Below, piece after piece: positions 8,947-19,815 of a stretch of 64,000 bases of DNA. The stretch spans positions 39,271,954 through 39,335,953 of the forward strand of contig NC_134900.1 of assembly GCF_041734735.1 (NCBI RefSeq), written 5' to 3'. Under the pieces are notes generated by a model. It was not told the origin of the DNA, ran no database searches, and worked only from the letters and a program-made list of their open reading frames with translations. The DNA is from Babylonia areolata. Its lineage: Eukaryota > Mollusca > Gastropoda > Neogastropoda > Buccinidae. How positions within the stretch are numbered: position 1 is the stretch's first letter; every line of letters starts with the position of its first letter. The position numbers and the translations under genes were made by a program.

Positions 8947-9150
8947 GTGGGTGGGTGGTGGTTGTGGGTGTGTGTCCAGGAGGTTTGGAGGAGGGGCGTT
9001 GGGGAGGGGGGGTTGAGTGTGTGTGGTGTTTGTGGGGGGGGGCTTGGGGGGGAGGGGGGGTTGTGTCGTGTGGGCGGGGAGGAGGGAACGGATTTGGGGG
9101 GGAGTGTTTGTGGTGTGTGTGTAGGGGGGGTAGAGTGTGTGTGTGGTGTT
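8947..9150 (+). other. G-rich intron start with G-quadruplex potential
   Basis: The first 200 bases of the intron are extremely G-rich on the sense strand. Around 9030-9060 there are G runs of seven to eight separated by CTT and A, which satisfy a simple G4 rule. Further runs lie at 9000-9010 and 9097-9104. Confidence 0.7.
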
Positions 9151-9155
9151 TGTGT

Positions 9156-9541
9156 GTTGTGGGGTTGGGAAGTGTTTGTGGGTGTGTGATCATTGTGTGT
9201 TGTGGGGTTGGGAGGTGTTTGTGGGTGTGTGATCATTGTGTGTTGTGGGGTTGGGAGGTGTTTGTGGGTGTGTGATCATTGTGTGTTGTGGGGTTGGGAG
9301 GTGTTTGTGGGTGTGTGATCATTGTGTGTTGTGGGGTTGGGAAGTGTTTGTGGGTGTGTGATCATTGTGTTTTGTGGGGTTGGGAGGTGTTTGTGGGTGT
9401 GTGATCATTGTGTGTTGTGGGGTTGGGAGGTGTTTGTGGGTGTGTGATCATTGTGTGTTGTGGGGTTGGGAGGTGTTTGTGGGTGTGTGATCATTGTGTG
9501 TTGTGGGGTTGGGAGGTGTTTGTGGGTGTGTGATCATTGTG
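9156..9541. repeat. Minisatellite, 43-bp unit, about 9 copies
   Basis: G/T-rich units of 43 bp containing GATCATTGTGTG and GGGGTTGGGAGG, very homogeneous. The array runs up to the acceptor of the short duplicated exon at 9547. Each unit has G runs on the sense strand. Confidence 0.92.
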
Positions 9542-9546
9542 TGTAG

Positions 9547-9592
9547 GAACAGGGCCCTGCACTTCTGTGCCCTGTACTACGACCAGAACGTG
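9547..9592 (+). pseudogene. Partial second copy of CAPS exon B (possible alternative exon)
   Basis: 46 nt reading N-R-A-L-H-F-C-A-L-Y-Y-D-Q-N-V, clearly related to the end of exon B (N-K-A-L-H-L-C-A-L-D-H-G-Q-N-M). It is preceded by GTGTAG and followed by GTGTGT, so minimal AG and GT sites exist. Phase is compatible with exon A before it and exon C after it. It covers only the 3' third of exon B, so use in place of B would drop about 35 residues. It could be a dead remnant or a cryptic alternative exon. Confidence 0.6.
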
Positions 9593-9624
9593 GTGTGTGT
9601 GGTGTTTGTGGGGGTGTGTGTGTG

Positions 9625-10117
9625 GTGTGTTGCAGCATATTGGATATCTATGTACATGTGTGTGTGTGTGTGGTATTTTGCAGCATATTGGATATCATTG
9701 TACATGTGTGTGTGTGTGTGTGTGGTATTTTGCAGCATATTGGATATCATTGTACATGTGTGTGTGTGGTGTTTTGCAGCATATTGGATATCATTGTACA
9801 TGTGTGTGTGTGTGTGGTGTTTTGCAGCATATTGGATATCATTGTACATGTGTGTGTGTGTGTGTGTTGCAGCATATTGGATATCATTGTACATGTGTGT
9901 GTGTGGTGTTTTGCAGCATATTGGATATCATTGTACATGTGTGTGTGTGTGTGTTGCAGCATATTGGATATCATTGTACATGTGTGTGTGTGTGTGTGTG
10001 TGTTGCAGCATATTGGATATCATTGTACATGTGTGTGTGTGTGTGTTGCAGCATATTGGATATCATTGTACATATGTGTGTGTGTGTGTGTGTGTTGCAG
10101 CATATTGGATATCATTG

Positions 10118-10148
<31 letters not shown>

Positions 10149-10484
10149 TGCAGCATATTGGATATCATTGTACATGTGTGTGTGTGTGTGTGTGTTGCAG
10201 CATATTGGATATCATTGTACATGTGTGTGTGTGTGTGTGTGTGTTGCAGCATATTGGATATCATTGTACATATGTGTGTGTGTGTGTGTTGCAGCATATT
10301 GGAAATCATTGTACATATGTGTGTGTGTGTGTGTTGCAGCATATTGGATATCATTGTACGTGTGTGTGTGTGTGTTGCAGCATATTGGATATCATTGTAC
10401 ATATGTGTGTGTGGTGTTTTGCAGCATATTGGATATCATTGTACATGTGTGTGTGTGTGTGTTGCAGCATATTGGATATCATTG

Positions 10485-10526
<42 letters not shown>

Positions 10527-10530
10527 GCAG
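9625..10530 (+). repeat. Minisatellite of acceptor-like units abutting CAPS exon C, about 19 copies
   Basis: Units of 41-55 bp have an invariant half GCAGCATATTGGATATCATTG and a (TG)n half of variable length. Every unit carries TGTGTGTTGCAG/CA, the same string that forms the real acceptor of exon C at 10530. The long Cys/Val-rich open frames across it are a by-product of the TG repeats. Confidence 0.9.
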
Positions 10531-10605
10531 CACCAGTACCACACCAAAATTGACGAGTCACTGGAGAGGGCCCAGATGGAGATGGTGCGCTGCCTGGTGG
10601 AAAAG
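10531..10605 (+). CDS. CADPS: CAPS/CADPS exon C
   Basis: 75 nt, 25 codons, phase 0 to phase 0. Acceptor TGTTGCAG/CACC, donor GAAAAG/GTGACA. It encodes HQYHTKIDESLERAQMEM and on to VEK, the CAPS helix in which vertebrate proteins have a very similar H-Q-Y-H-x-K-I-D-E start. The acceptor has a TG-repeat tract instead of a normal pyrimidine tract and stands at the end of a 19-copy array of similar sites. Confidence 0.9.
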
Positions 10606-10899
10606 GTGACACCACTGCCCCTCCCATGCTTCTTTCTTCTTTCTCTTTTTCTGCCTGTCCACTCAGGTGTGGGACTGCTTGCCACAGGACTGGATGTAGT
10701 AACAGTAATGTCGCTCATTCCAGTAACCTCTTGAAATTGAACCTTGTTTTATTTCTTTTCCTTTATGCTATCATCATGTGCTGTGTCAGCCAGGCTGAGA
10801 GCTACAGACACCTGCAGTGTTGGTCAGGTAATTCAAGCACAACTCCCAAAGATGCATCCTTCAAGAGGATGACTGTAACTGGGTGAGGTCTCTGTCGTC

Positions 10900-11045
10900 C
10901 CATTTGAGCTCACAGCACACTCAGCTGTGGGGAGGAGCTGGTCACGGGCTGAAGAAGCACACCTCTGATGGGGGTTGAACTCATGTTCTCCCAATCCTCA
11001 GTCCATGACCCGAACCACTTGGCAGCGGCGGTAGCCAGGAGTCTT
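10900..11045 (-). repeat. tRNA-derived SINE (family 2), minus strand
   Basis: On the minus strand it starts GCCAAGTGGTTCGGG (A box) and has GAGTTCAACCCC (B box), then a body containing CACAGCTGAGTGTGCTGTG. The same body appears on the plus strand at 20115-20250, where it seeds the 59-bp minisatellite. Confidence 0.6.
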
Positions 11046-11208
11046 TCACTCTGTGGCTTGAAATATCAGGCTGTGTATTGTTGTATATGGTGGGTGTCCA
11101 ACTGCATAATAAAGGTGTGTGAAATTGAAAGAGGTTAAAATGGGAATGACTATCACTTAAAGTCCATGGAAGCAGGTTGCCATTATTATCCTTTTTTTCT
11201 CTTCACAG

Positions 11209-11292
11209 TTCATGTCGGTGCTGGAATCTATTCTGAGCAAACTGGCTCGCTACGATGAGGGGACGTTCTTTGCCTCCATCCTGTCTCTGACG
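11209..11292 (+). CDS. CADPS: CAPS/CADPS exon D
   Basis: 84 nt, 28 codons, phase 0 to 0. The acceptor has a good pyrimidine tract (TTTTTTTCTCTTCACAG) and the donor is ACG/GTAAGT. It encodes FMSVLESILSKLARYDEGTF and on to LSLT, one of the most conserved CAPS stretches (S-K/R-L-A/S-R-Y-D-E-G-T). Confidence 0.93.
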
Positions 11293-11352
11293 GTAAGTTG
11301 ACCAGCCCCCTGTACGTTGTCACAGCTTCTTCTTATGGCCTTTGGGCTCACT

Positions 11353-12886
11353 CACTGCAGACACCAGTGACATCAAGAAAATGGCCATTGACTTCATCAC
11401 AGACATGGTCACTCCAAACACCAGTGACATCAAGAAAATGGCCATTGACTTCATCACAGACAGACATGATCACTCACTCCAGACACCAATGACATCAAGA
11501 AAATGGCCATTGACTTCATCACAGACATGGTCACTCCAAACACCAATGACATCAAGAAAATGGCCATTGACTTCATCACAGACATGGTCACTCCAAACAC
11601 CAATGACATCAAGAAAATGGCCATTGACTTCATCACAGACATGGTCACTCCAAACACCAATGACATCAAGAAAATGGCCATTGACTTCATCACAGACATG
11701 GTCACTCCAAACACCAATGACATCAAGAAAATGGCCATTGACTTCATCACAGACATGGTCACTCCAAACACCAATGACATCAAGAAAATGGCCATTGACT
11801 TCATCACAGACATGGTCACTCCAAACACCAATGACATCAAGAAAATGGCCATTGACTTCATCACAGACATGGTCACTCCAAACACCAATGACCATCAAGA
11901 AAATGGCCATTGACTTCATCACAGACAGACATGGTCACTCCAAACACCAGTGACATCAAGAAAATGGCCATTGACTTCATCACAGACATGGTCACTCCAA
12001 ACACCAGTGACATCAAGAAAATGGCCATTGACTTCATCACAGACATGGTCACTCCAAACACCAGTGACATCAAGAAAATGGACATTGACTTCATCACAGA
12101 CAGACATGGTCACTCCAAACACCAATGACATCAAGAAAATGGCCATTGACTTCATCACAGACATGGTCACTCCAAACACCAATGACATCAAGAAAATGGC
12201 CATTGACTTCATCACAGACATGGTCACTCCAAACACCAATGACATCAAGAAAATGACCGTTGACTTCATCACAGACAGACATGGTCACTCCAAACACCAG
12301 TGACATCAAGAAAATGACCGTTGACTTCATCACGGACAGACATGGTCACTCCAAACACCAATGACATCAAGAAAATGACCGTTGACTTCATCACAGACAG
12401 ACATGGTCACTCCAAACACCAATGACATCAAGAAAATGGCCATTGACTTCATCACAGACATGCTCACTCCAAACACCAATGACATCAAGAAAATGGCCAT
12501 TGACTTCATCACAGACATGGTCACTCCAAACACCAATGACATCAAGAAAATGACCGTTGACTTCATCACAGACAGACATGGTCACTCCAAACACCAGTGA
12601 CATCAAGAAAATGACCGTTGACTTCATCACGGACAGACATGGTCACTCCAAACACCAGTGACATCAAGAAAATGACCGTTGACTTCATCACAGACAGACA
12701 TGGTCACTCCAAACACCAATGACATCAAGAAAATGGCCATTGACTTCATCACAGACATGGTCACTCACTCCAGACACCAATGACATCAAGAAAATGGCCA
12801 TTGACTTCATCACAGACATGCTCACTCCAAACACCAGTGACATCAAGAAAATGGCCATTGACTTCATCACAGACAGACATTACATC
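11353..12886. repeat. Minisatellite, 57/61-bp units, about 26 copies
   Basis: The core GACATCAAGAAAATGGCCAT repeats in 57-bp units, some carrying an extra CAGA (61 bp) that shifts frame. Two point variants (GGCCATTG and GACCGTTG) occur in runs toward the right, showing local spread of variants. The unit reads DIKKMAIDFITDMVTPNT in one frame. The first copy is preceded by an acceptor-like CTCACTGCAG, but no conserved CAPS residues are recognisable, so I call it intronic. Confidence 0.92.
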
Positions 12887-13095
12887 AAATGAATTTCAGC
12901 ATTATGCTTCCTGAATTTAGGGGTGGGGTGGGGTGGGGGAAATGATTGTTCCAGCGTTCAGTCAGTCAGTTTGTATCTCCCTCTGTCTCTGTGTGTGTTA
13001 CATGTCTGTGTTGGTGTGTAGTGCATGATGACTCTGTATATGTGTATGCATGTGTGTGTGTGTTTTTGTGCATGTGTGTGTGTGTGTGTGTGCAG

Positions 13096-13203
13096 AAACC
13101 AGTGAACGAGCTGGGCAGGTCTTACGTGGATTTCATGCGATACAATGTGGACCAGCTCCGGCAGAACATCACTGATGAGCTCTACACACTGTCCGCATAT
13201 GAG
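13096..13203 (+). CDS. CADPS: CAPS/CADPS exon E
   Basis: 108 nt, 36 codons, phase 0 to 0. Acceptor (TG)nCAG/AAACC, donor TATGAG/GTACTG. It encodes KPVNELGRSYVDFMRYNVDQ followed by an LRQNITDEL stretch. The directly joined D-E product (SLT-KPVNEL) matches what I recall of invertebrate CAPS, which lacks the extra residues vertebrates have here. Confidence 0.92.
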
Positions 13204-13884
13204 GTACTGCTTCACACCCTCACACCTGGCCTGATAGTCGTCGTCGTCTTCTTCTTCTTCTTCTTCTTCTTAGTATTATTTGTATTAATATTATTTTCAT
13301 TATTACTATTACTATTATTATTATATCATTATTGTTACTAACTCACTCCACCCTACGCCCAAGTGATGTACAGGTGTTGCTGGCTGTTTATTTCCACCTG
13401 CACTCAAGCAGCATTTGGTCCATGAATCTCAATCCTGAGACCTGTTTTTAGTACTCATGAAATGCCCATATCCATTTAGCATTGGGGGAAAGTGCTTGCT
13501 CTGGATAACATACAACCAGCATTTCATTTGTTTCTGCAGTTGTTTTTTTTATCACCAAGCATGGCCAGGTGGTCAGTGTTTCACAACAGAGCAAGAAATC
13601 AGTCAAACATTTGCGTCTCGGACAGTGATTTCATCGCATAAAAGGACATTTGACAGAAATATCAGAAGTCTTCGTCAATAATATTGGTGATGATGAAGAA
13701 GAAATATTTTTCACTAAAAACAATGTCAATTTTGACTGTCCACAAGTTTGTTTGATTTCAGAATATAACAAGGTGCTAAGATAATGATTTTTATTCAAAC
13801 GACGTGAAACTTCAACAAGATGTAAAACTGACATTGGGCAATAAGTGTGTGAAGTTTGATATTTGTAGCCAAACTACTTTTACA

Positions 13885-14527
13885 GTGAATGGTTTTTTTA
13901 ATAAAATACCTCACAATTTACTGCATCACAGCCACAAACTCCAGTGAATGTTTTTTTTTTAATAAAATACCTCACAATTCACTGCATCATAGCCACAAAC
14001 TCCAGTGAATGTTTTTTTAATAAAATACCTCACAATTTACTGCATCACAGCCACAAACTCCAGTGAATGTTTTTTAATAAAATACCTCACAATTCACTGC
14101 ATCATAGCCACAAACTCCAGTGAATGTTTTTTTAATAAAATACCTCACAATTCACTGCATCACAGCCAAAAACTCCAGTGAATGTTTTTTTAATAAAATA
14201 CCTCACAATTCACTGCATCACAGCCACAAACTCCAGTGAATGTTTTTTTAAATAAAATACCTCACAATTCACTGCATCACAGCCACAAACTCCAGTGAAT
14301 GTTTTTTTTAATAAAATACCTCACAATTCACTGCATCACAGCCACAAACTCCAGTGAATGTTTTTTTAATAAAATACCTCACAATTCACTGCATCACAGC
14401 CACAAACTCCAGTGAATGTTTTTTTAATAAAATACCTCACAATTCACTGCATCACAGCCACAAACTCCAGTGAATGTTTTTTTTAATAAAATACCTCACA
14501 ATTCACTGCATCACAGCCACAAACTCC
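13885..14527. repeat. Minisatellite, about 58-bp unit, 11 copies
   Basis: Units contain AATAAAATACCTCACAATTC and CACAGCCACAAACTCCAGTG, with a T run of varying length (6-10) accounting for most length change. Each unit holds an AATAAA string inside an intron, so about 11 potential polyadenylation hexamers are stacked here. Confidence 0.93.
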
Positions 14528-14639
14528 TGGCTGGTCAAGCTGTAAACAATGGGTCAAGTGTTATTGTAAAACATTTTGAGGCATTTCAGAGCATTGTTTA
14601 AATGTGATATTGCTGTTATTATAATTATTGTCATTATTA

Positions 14640-14770
14640 TCATCATTATGCCCCTGAAAACGGAGTATGGCTGCCTACATGGTGGGGTAAAAAAACGGTC
14701 ATACACGTAAATGCCCACTCATGTACACAGAGTGAACATGGGAGTTGCAGCCCACGAATGAAGAAGAAGA
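14640..14770 (+). repeat. SINE family 1 fragment, plus strand
   Basis: The 3' part of the family-1 SINE in sense orientation: GGAGTATGGCTGCCTACATG, GTCATACACGTAAATGCCCA and the end GTTGCAGCCCACGAATGAAG followed by AAGAAGAA. The tRNA head is missing, so the copy is 5'-truncated. Confidence 0.75.
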
Positions 14771-15049
14771 ATCATTTTTATTGTTATTTTTATATTATAG
14801 TTTTTACTGTTGTTATTATTCATGGTATGTTTTTTGTAAAGTGAATTGAGATATTTCGAAGTTTTTAATATTTGATATAAATGTGATATCGTTGTTATTA
14901 TTAGTAGTAGTAGTATAGTTGTTATTGATGGTAGTGTCATTGTAAAGTGCTTTGAGATATTCTACAGCTTTTACATAAACTTGATATTTTATCATTATTA
15001 TAATATTACTGTCATGTCAGCACTCAGCTTATATGACAGGTTGACATAA

Positions 15050-15332
15050 GTTTACAGCGGGGCCAACAGCAAAGTGAGAGTTTTATCATCAATGGGTTCT
15101 CCATTGCAGTGAGAAATCATTTACAGCTTAGTCTTTTGTGAAGGACTATGACTCTGAAACTAGGAGGCAAGATTGCACTGGCTCTTAGTGCTGCAGCCTT
15201 GGGTGCTAGCTGGACTTTGAGAACCATTCCACTGCCCACTGTCCTAAAACCCTTCTGGCAGAAAGAGTGGGAGTGAAACTTGGGCAAGACACTCTCCACT
15301 ATGATCAGATTCTAGCCCAGATAGCTGGGAAA
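15050..15332 (-). repeat. Dispersed repeat of about 275 bp, copy 1
   Basis: Its complement matches 52965-53240 over about 275 bp with roughly one change in five to six bases (shared blocks include CAAGGCTGCAGCACTAAG and TTCACAAAAGACT). No tRNA boxes or coding motif were seen. It may be a non-autonomous DNA transposon or a SINE body. Confidence 0.7.
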
Positions 15333-15527
15333 GCAATTGCCTCTTCTGCTGTTCTCATGGTTATAGTCAGACACAGCTGACTGTCATACGTAATGTTATT
15401 AAATTTATTATTATTGTTGTTGTTATTTTTGTTTATGTTCTCATTAATATTATATATTGATATTCGTGTTATTCCTGATTATTATTATCATTAACTCTTG
15501 TTAATATTAACACTATGCTCCTTCCAG

Positions 15528-15632
15528 CAATGGTACACTGGTCAGATGAAGATGATCTGTGACTGGCTGACTGACCGTCTGGACCTGTCCCTGCACCCCT
15601 ACCAGCTGACCTGCCTCAAGACCATTGTACAG
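15528..15632 (+). CDS. CADPS: CAPS/CADPS exon F
   Basis: 105 nt, 35 codons, phase 0 to 0. Acceptor CTCCTTCCAG/CAATGG, donor GTACAG/GTACAC. It encodes QWYTGQMKMICDWLTDRLDL, then HPYQLTCLKTIVQ, matching the conserved CAPS QWY...W-L-T-D/E-R segment. The last 12 exon bases and the donor are the founder of the 3-kb array that follows. Confidence 0.93.
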
Positions 15633-18620
15633 GTACACACTTCTCTCACATTGTCTCCACACCATTGTACAGGTACACACTTCTCTCACATTGTCTCCAC
15701 ACCATTGTACAGGTACACACTTCTCTCACATTGTCTCCACACCATTGTACAGGTACACACTTCTCACACCTGTCTCCACACCATTGTACAGGTACACACT
15801 TCTCTCACACCTGTCTCCACACCATTGTACAGGTACACACTTCTCTCACACCTGTCTCCACACCATTGTACAGGTACACACTTCTCTCACATTGTCTCCA
15901 CACCATTGTACAGGTACACACTTCTCTCACATTGTCTCCACACCATTGTACAGGTACACACTTCTCTCACACCTGTCTCCACACCATTGTACAGGTACAC
16001 ACTTCTCTCACACCTGTCTCCACACCATTGTACAGGTACACACTTCTGTCACACCTGTCTCCACACCATTGTACAGGTACACACTTCTCTCACACCTGTC
16101 TCCACACCATTGTACAGGTACACACTTCTCTCACACCTGTCTCCACACCATTGTACAGGTACACACTTCTCTCACACCTGTCTCCACACCATTGTACAGG
16201 TACACACTTCTCTCACACCTGTCTCCACACCATTGTACAGGTACACACTTCTCTCACATTGTCTCCACACCATTGTACAGGTACACACTTCTCTCACACC
16301 TGTCTCCACACCATTGTACAGGTACACACTTCTCTCACATTGTCTCCACACCATTGTACAGGTACACACTTCTCTCACACCTGTCTCCACACCATTGTAC
16401 AGGTACACACTTCTCTCACACCTGTCTCCACACCATTGTACAGGTACACACTTCTCTCACACCTGTCTCCACACCATTGTACAGGTACACACTTCTCTCA
16501 CATTGTCTCCACACCATTGTACAGGTACACACTTCTCTCACACCTGTCTCCACACCATTGTACAGGTACACACTTCTCTCACATTGTCTCCACACCATTG
16601 TACAGGTACACACTTCTCTCACACCTGTCTCCACACCATTGTACAGGTACACACTTCTCTCACATTGTCTCCACACCATTGTACAGGTACACACTTCTCT
16701 CACACCTGTCTCCACACCATTGTACAGGTACACACTTCTCTCACATTGTCTCCACACCATTGTACAGGTACACACTTCTCTCACATTGTCTCCACACCAT
16801 TGTACAGGTACACACTTCTCTCACACCTGTCTCCACACCATTGTACAGGTACACACTTCTCTCACATTGTCTCCACACCATTGTACAGGTACACACTTCT
16901 CTCACACCTGTCTCCACACCATTGTACAGGTACACACTTCTCTCACACCTGTCTCCACACCATTGTACAGGTACACACTTCTCTCACATTGTCTCCACAC
17001 CATTGTACAGGTACACACTTCTCTCACATTGTCTCCACACCATTGTACAGGTACACACTTCTCTCACATTGTCTCCACACCATTGTACAGGTACACACTT
17101 CTCTCACATTGTCTCCACACCATTGTACAGGTACACACTTCTCTCACACCTGTCTCCACACCATTGTACAGGTACACACTTCTCTCACACCTGTCTCCAA
17201 ACCATTGTACAGGTACACACTTCTCTCACACCTGTCTCCACACCATTGTACAGGTACACACTTCTCTCACACCTGTCTCCACACCATTGTACAGGTACAC
17301 ACTTCTCTCACACCTGTCTCCACACCATTGTACAGGTACACACTTCTCTCACACCTGTCTCCACACCATTGTACAGGTACACACTTCTCTCACATTGTCT
17401 CCACACCATTGTACAGGTACACACTTCTCTCACACCTGTCTCCACACCATTGTACAGGTACACACTTCTCTCACATTGTCTCCACACCATTGTACAGGTA
17501 CACACTTCTCTCACACCTGTCTCCACACCATTGTACAGGTACACACTTCTCTCACACCTGTCTCCACACCATTGTACAGGTACACACTTCTCTCACACCT
17601 GTCTCCACACCATTGTACAGGTACACACTTCTCTCACATTGTCTCCACACCATTGTACAGGTACACACTTCTCTCACACCTGTCTCCACACCATTGTACA
17701 GGTACACACTTCTCTCACATTGTCTCCACACCATTGTACAGGTACACACTTCTCTCACACCTGTCTCCACACCATTGTACAGGTACACACTTCTCTCACA
17801 TTGTCTCCACACCATTGTACAGGTACACACTTCTCTCACACCTGTCTCCACACCATTGTACAGGTACACACTTCTCTCACATTGTCTCCACACCATTGTA
17901 CAGGTACACACTTCTCTCACATTGTCTCCACACCATTGTACAGGTACACACTTCTCTCACACCTGTCTCCACACCATTGTACAGGTACACACTTCTCTCA
18001 CATTGTCTCCACACCATTGTACAGGTACACACTTCTCTCACACCTGTCTCCACACCATTGTACAGGTACACACTTCTCTCACACCTGTCTCCACACCATT
18101 GTACAGGTACACACTTCTCTCACATTGTCTCCACACCATTGTACAGGTACACACTTCTCTCACACCTGTCTCCACACCATTGTACAGGTACACACTTCTC
18201 TCACATTGTCTCCACACCATTGTACAGGTACACACTTCTCTCACATTGTCTCCACACCATTGTACAGGTACACACTTCTCTCACACCTGTCTCCACACCA
18301 TTGTACAGGTACACACTTCTCTCACATTGTCTCCACACCATTGTACAGGTACACACTTCTCTCACATTGTCTCCACACCATTGTACAGGTACACACTTCT
18401 CTCACATTGTCTCCACACCATTGTACAGGTACACACTTCTCTCACACCTGTCTCCACACCATTGTACAGGTACACACTTCTCTCACACCTGTCTCCACAC
18501 CATTGTACAGGTACACACTTCTCTCACACCTGTCTCCACACCATTGTACAGGTACACACTTCTCTCACATTGTCTCCACACCATTGTACAGGTACACACT
18601 TCTCTCACATTGTCTCCACA
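15621..18620 (+). repeat. 3-kb minisatellite of splice-donor units, 40/41 bp, about 74 copies
   Basis: Every unit contains ACCATTGTACAG/GTACAC, the end of exon F with its donor, then 28-29 intron bases. Two unit types differ by CACATTGTCT (40 bp) and CACACCTGTCT (41 bp). Stops are absent from all three plus frames for about 1000 codons. The order of unit types at 16172-16935 recurs 1136 bp later at 17308-18071, a higher-order duplication. The array lies inside the F-G intron if the first donor is used. Confidence 0.97.
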
Positions 18621-18635
18621 CCCTCTGCTGAATTA

Positions 18636-19010
18636 GTTGCTGTTATGTGAATAAATAAATAAATGAATAAATAGATAAATGAATGAATGAATAAAGAAAG
18701 AAATGAACACGCAAACAAATAAGTGTACATACTTCTGTAAATCGATAAATAAATTTAAAAAAGTGCATAGATAAATGCATAAATGAAAGCTTAAATGAAA
18801 AAAAAAACTAACTAGAAATTAGATAAATCAATAAATGAATAAATGAAGTGTACATATTCATAAGGGGAATAGGAAAAAGTTCAGGATGGTCTGTTACTGA
18901 CTGTGAATAAATAACAAGAACAGTAATTAGATGAATAAAGATATGAATGAATGAATAACAAATAATGAAACAAATGGATAAATAGATAAGAAAAGCTCTA
19001 GATCTTCCAT
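18636..19010. repeat. AT-rich AAATG/AATAAA microsatellite tract
   Basis: Degenerate repeats of ATAAATGAATAA type, with only one strand rich in A. No gene content. Confidence 0.7.
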
Positions 19011-19647
19011 ATAACGATGGTCAAATTCTACTTTGCATCGATACAAGATTAGTGTTACGTGCTCTTAGATTTCAGAATAAAGGAAAATCTTGGGTCAAGG
19101 TTCTCCGTTTTGTTGATGAAACACAAATGAAACAGAACAGGTTGCTCCATGGAACAAAACAATCTTTCGTACCAGTGCCACAGCTGGTATCAGTTCTGTG
19201 CCGGTGCCATTTCCTGTTGATGGATTCAGAAAGTCAGTTTCCTGTTTGCACAATTTGTGTTCTGTCAGTGCTGTTTCAGTGCTGTGTGTGTGGAATTCCA
19301 CCTTCAGGCATACAGGCACATTCACTCACTCATACACTGGTTGCTTGTATACACACCCTGTTTTGACACATGTTGATGTTGTGATAGATTCTGAGAGGTG
19401 AAGGTTGGGGGACAGGGAGGAGTTGAACACTGACATGTGGAAGGAGGCAGAACCAAACTATTGGTGTGTGTGTGTGTGTGGTGTGTGTGTGTGTGGTGTG
19501 TGTGTTCATGTGTGGTGTGTGTGTGTTCATGTGTGGTGTGTGTGTGTGTTCATGTGTGGTGTCTGTGTGTGGTGTGTGTGTGTGTGTGTGTGTGGTGTGT
19601 GTGTGTGTTGTGTGGTGTGTGTGTGTGTGTGGTGTGTGTGTGTGTGG

Positions 19648-19682
<35 letters not shown>

Positions 19683-19769
19683 AAAGTGTACTATGACTTT
19701 GAGCTGCAAGGGGTGCCAGAGAATGTGCTGAACAGCAAGACCTACCAGACCATCTTCAGTAGGCTGCAG
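19683..19769 (+). CDS. CADPS: CAPS/CADPS exon G
   Basis: 87 nt, 29 codons, phase 0 to 0. Acceptor (TG)nCAG/AAAGTG after about 220 bases of GT repeat, donor CTGCAG/GTCAGT followed by a (CT)n tract. It encodes KVYYDFELQGVPENVLNSKT and YQTIFSRLQ, the conserved F-x-L-Q-G-V...L-N-S-K-T-Y block of CAPS. Confidence 0.93.
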
Positions 19770-19773
19770 GTCA

Positions 19774-19815
<42 letters not shown>

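Noticed and set aside
9494-10734. Cys/Val-rich frames of 340-380 codons
   Set aside because: They translate (TG)n and an array unit; the real coding part is only exon C.
15498-18650. Open frames of about 1000 codons in all three plus frames
   Set aside because: They are a by-product of a stop-free 40/41-bp repeat; all frames are equally open, and the first 35 codons of one of them are CAPS exon F.
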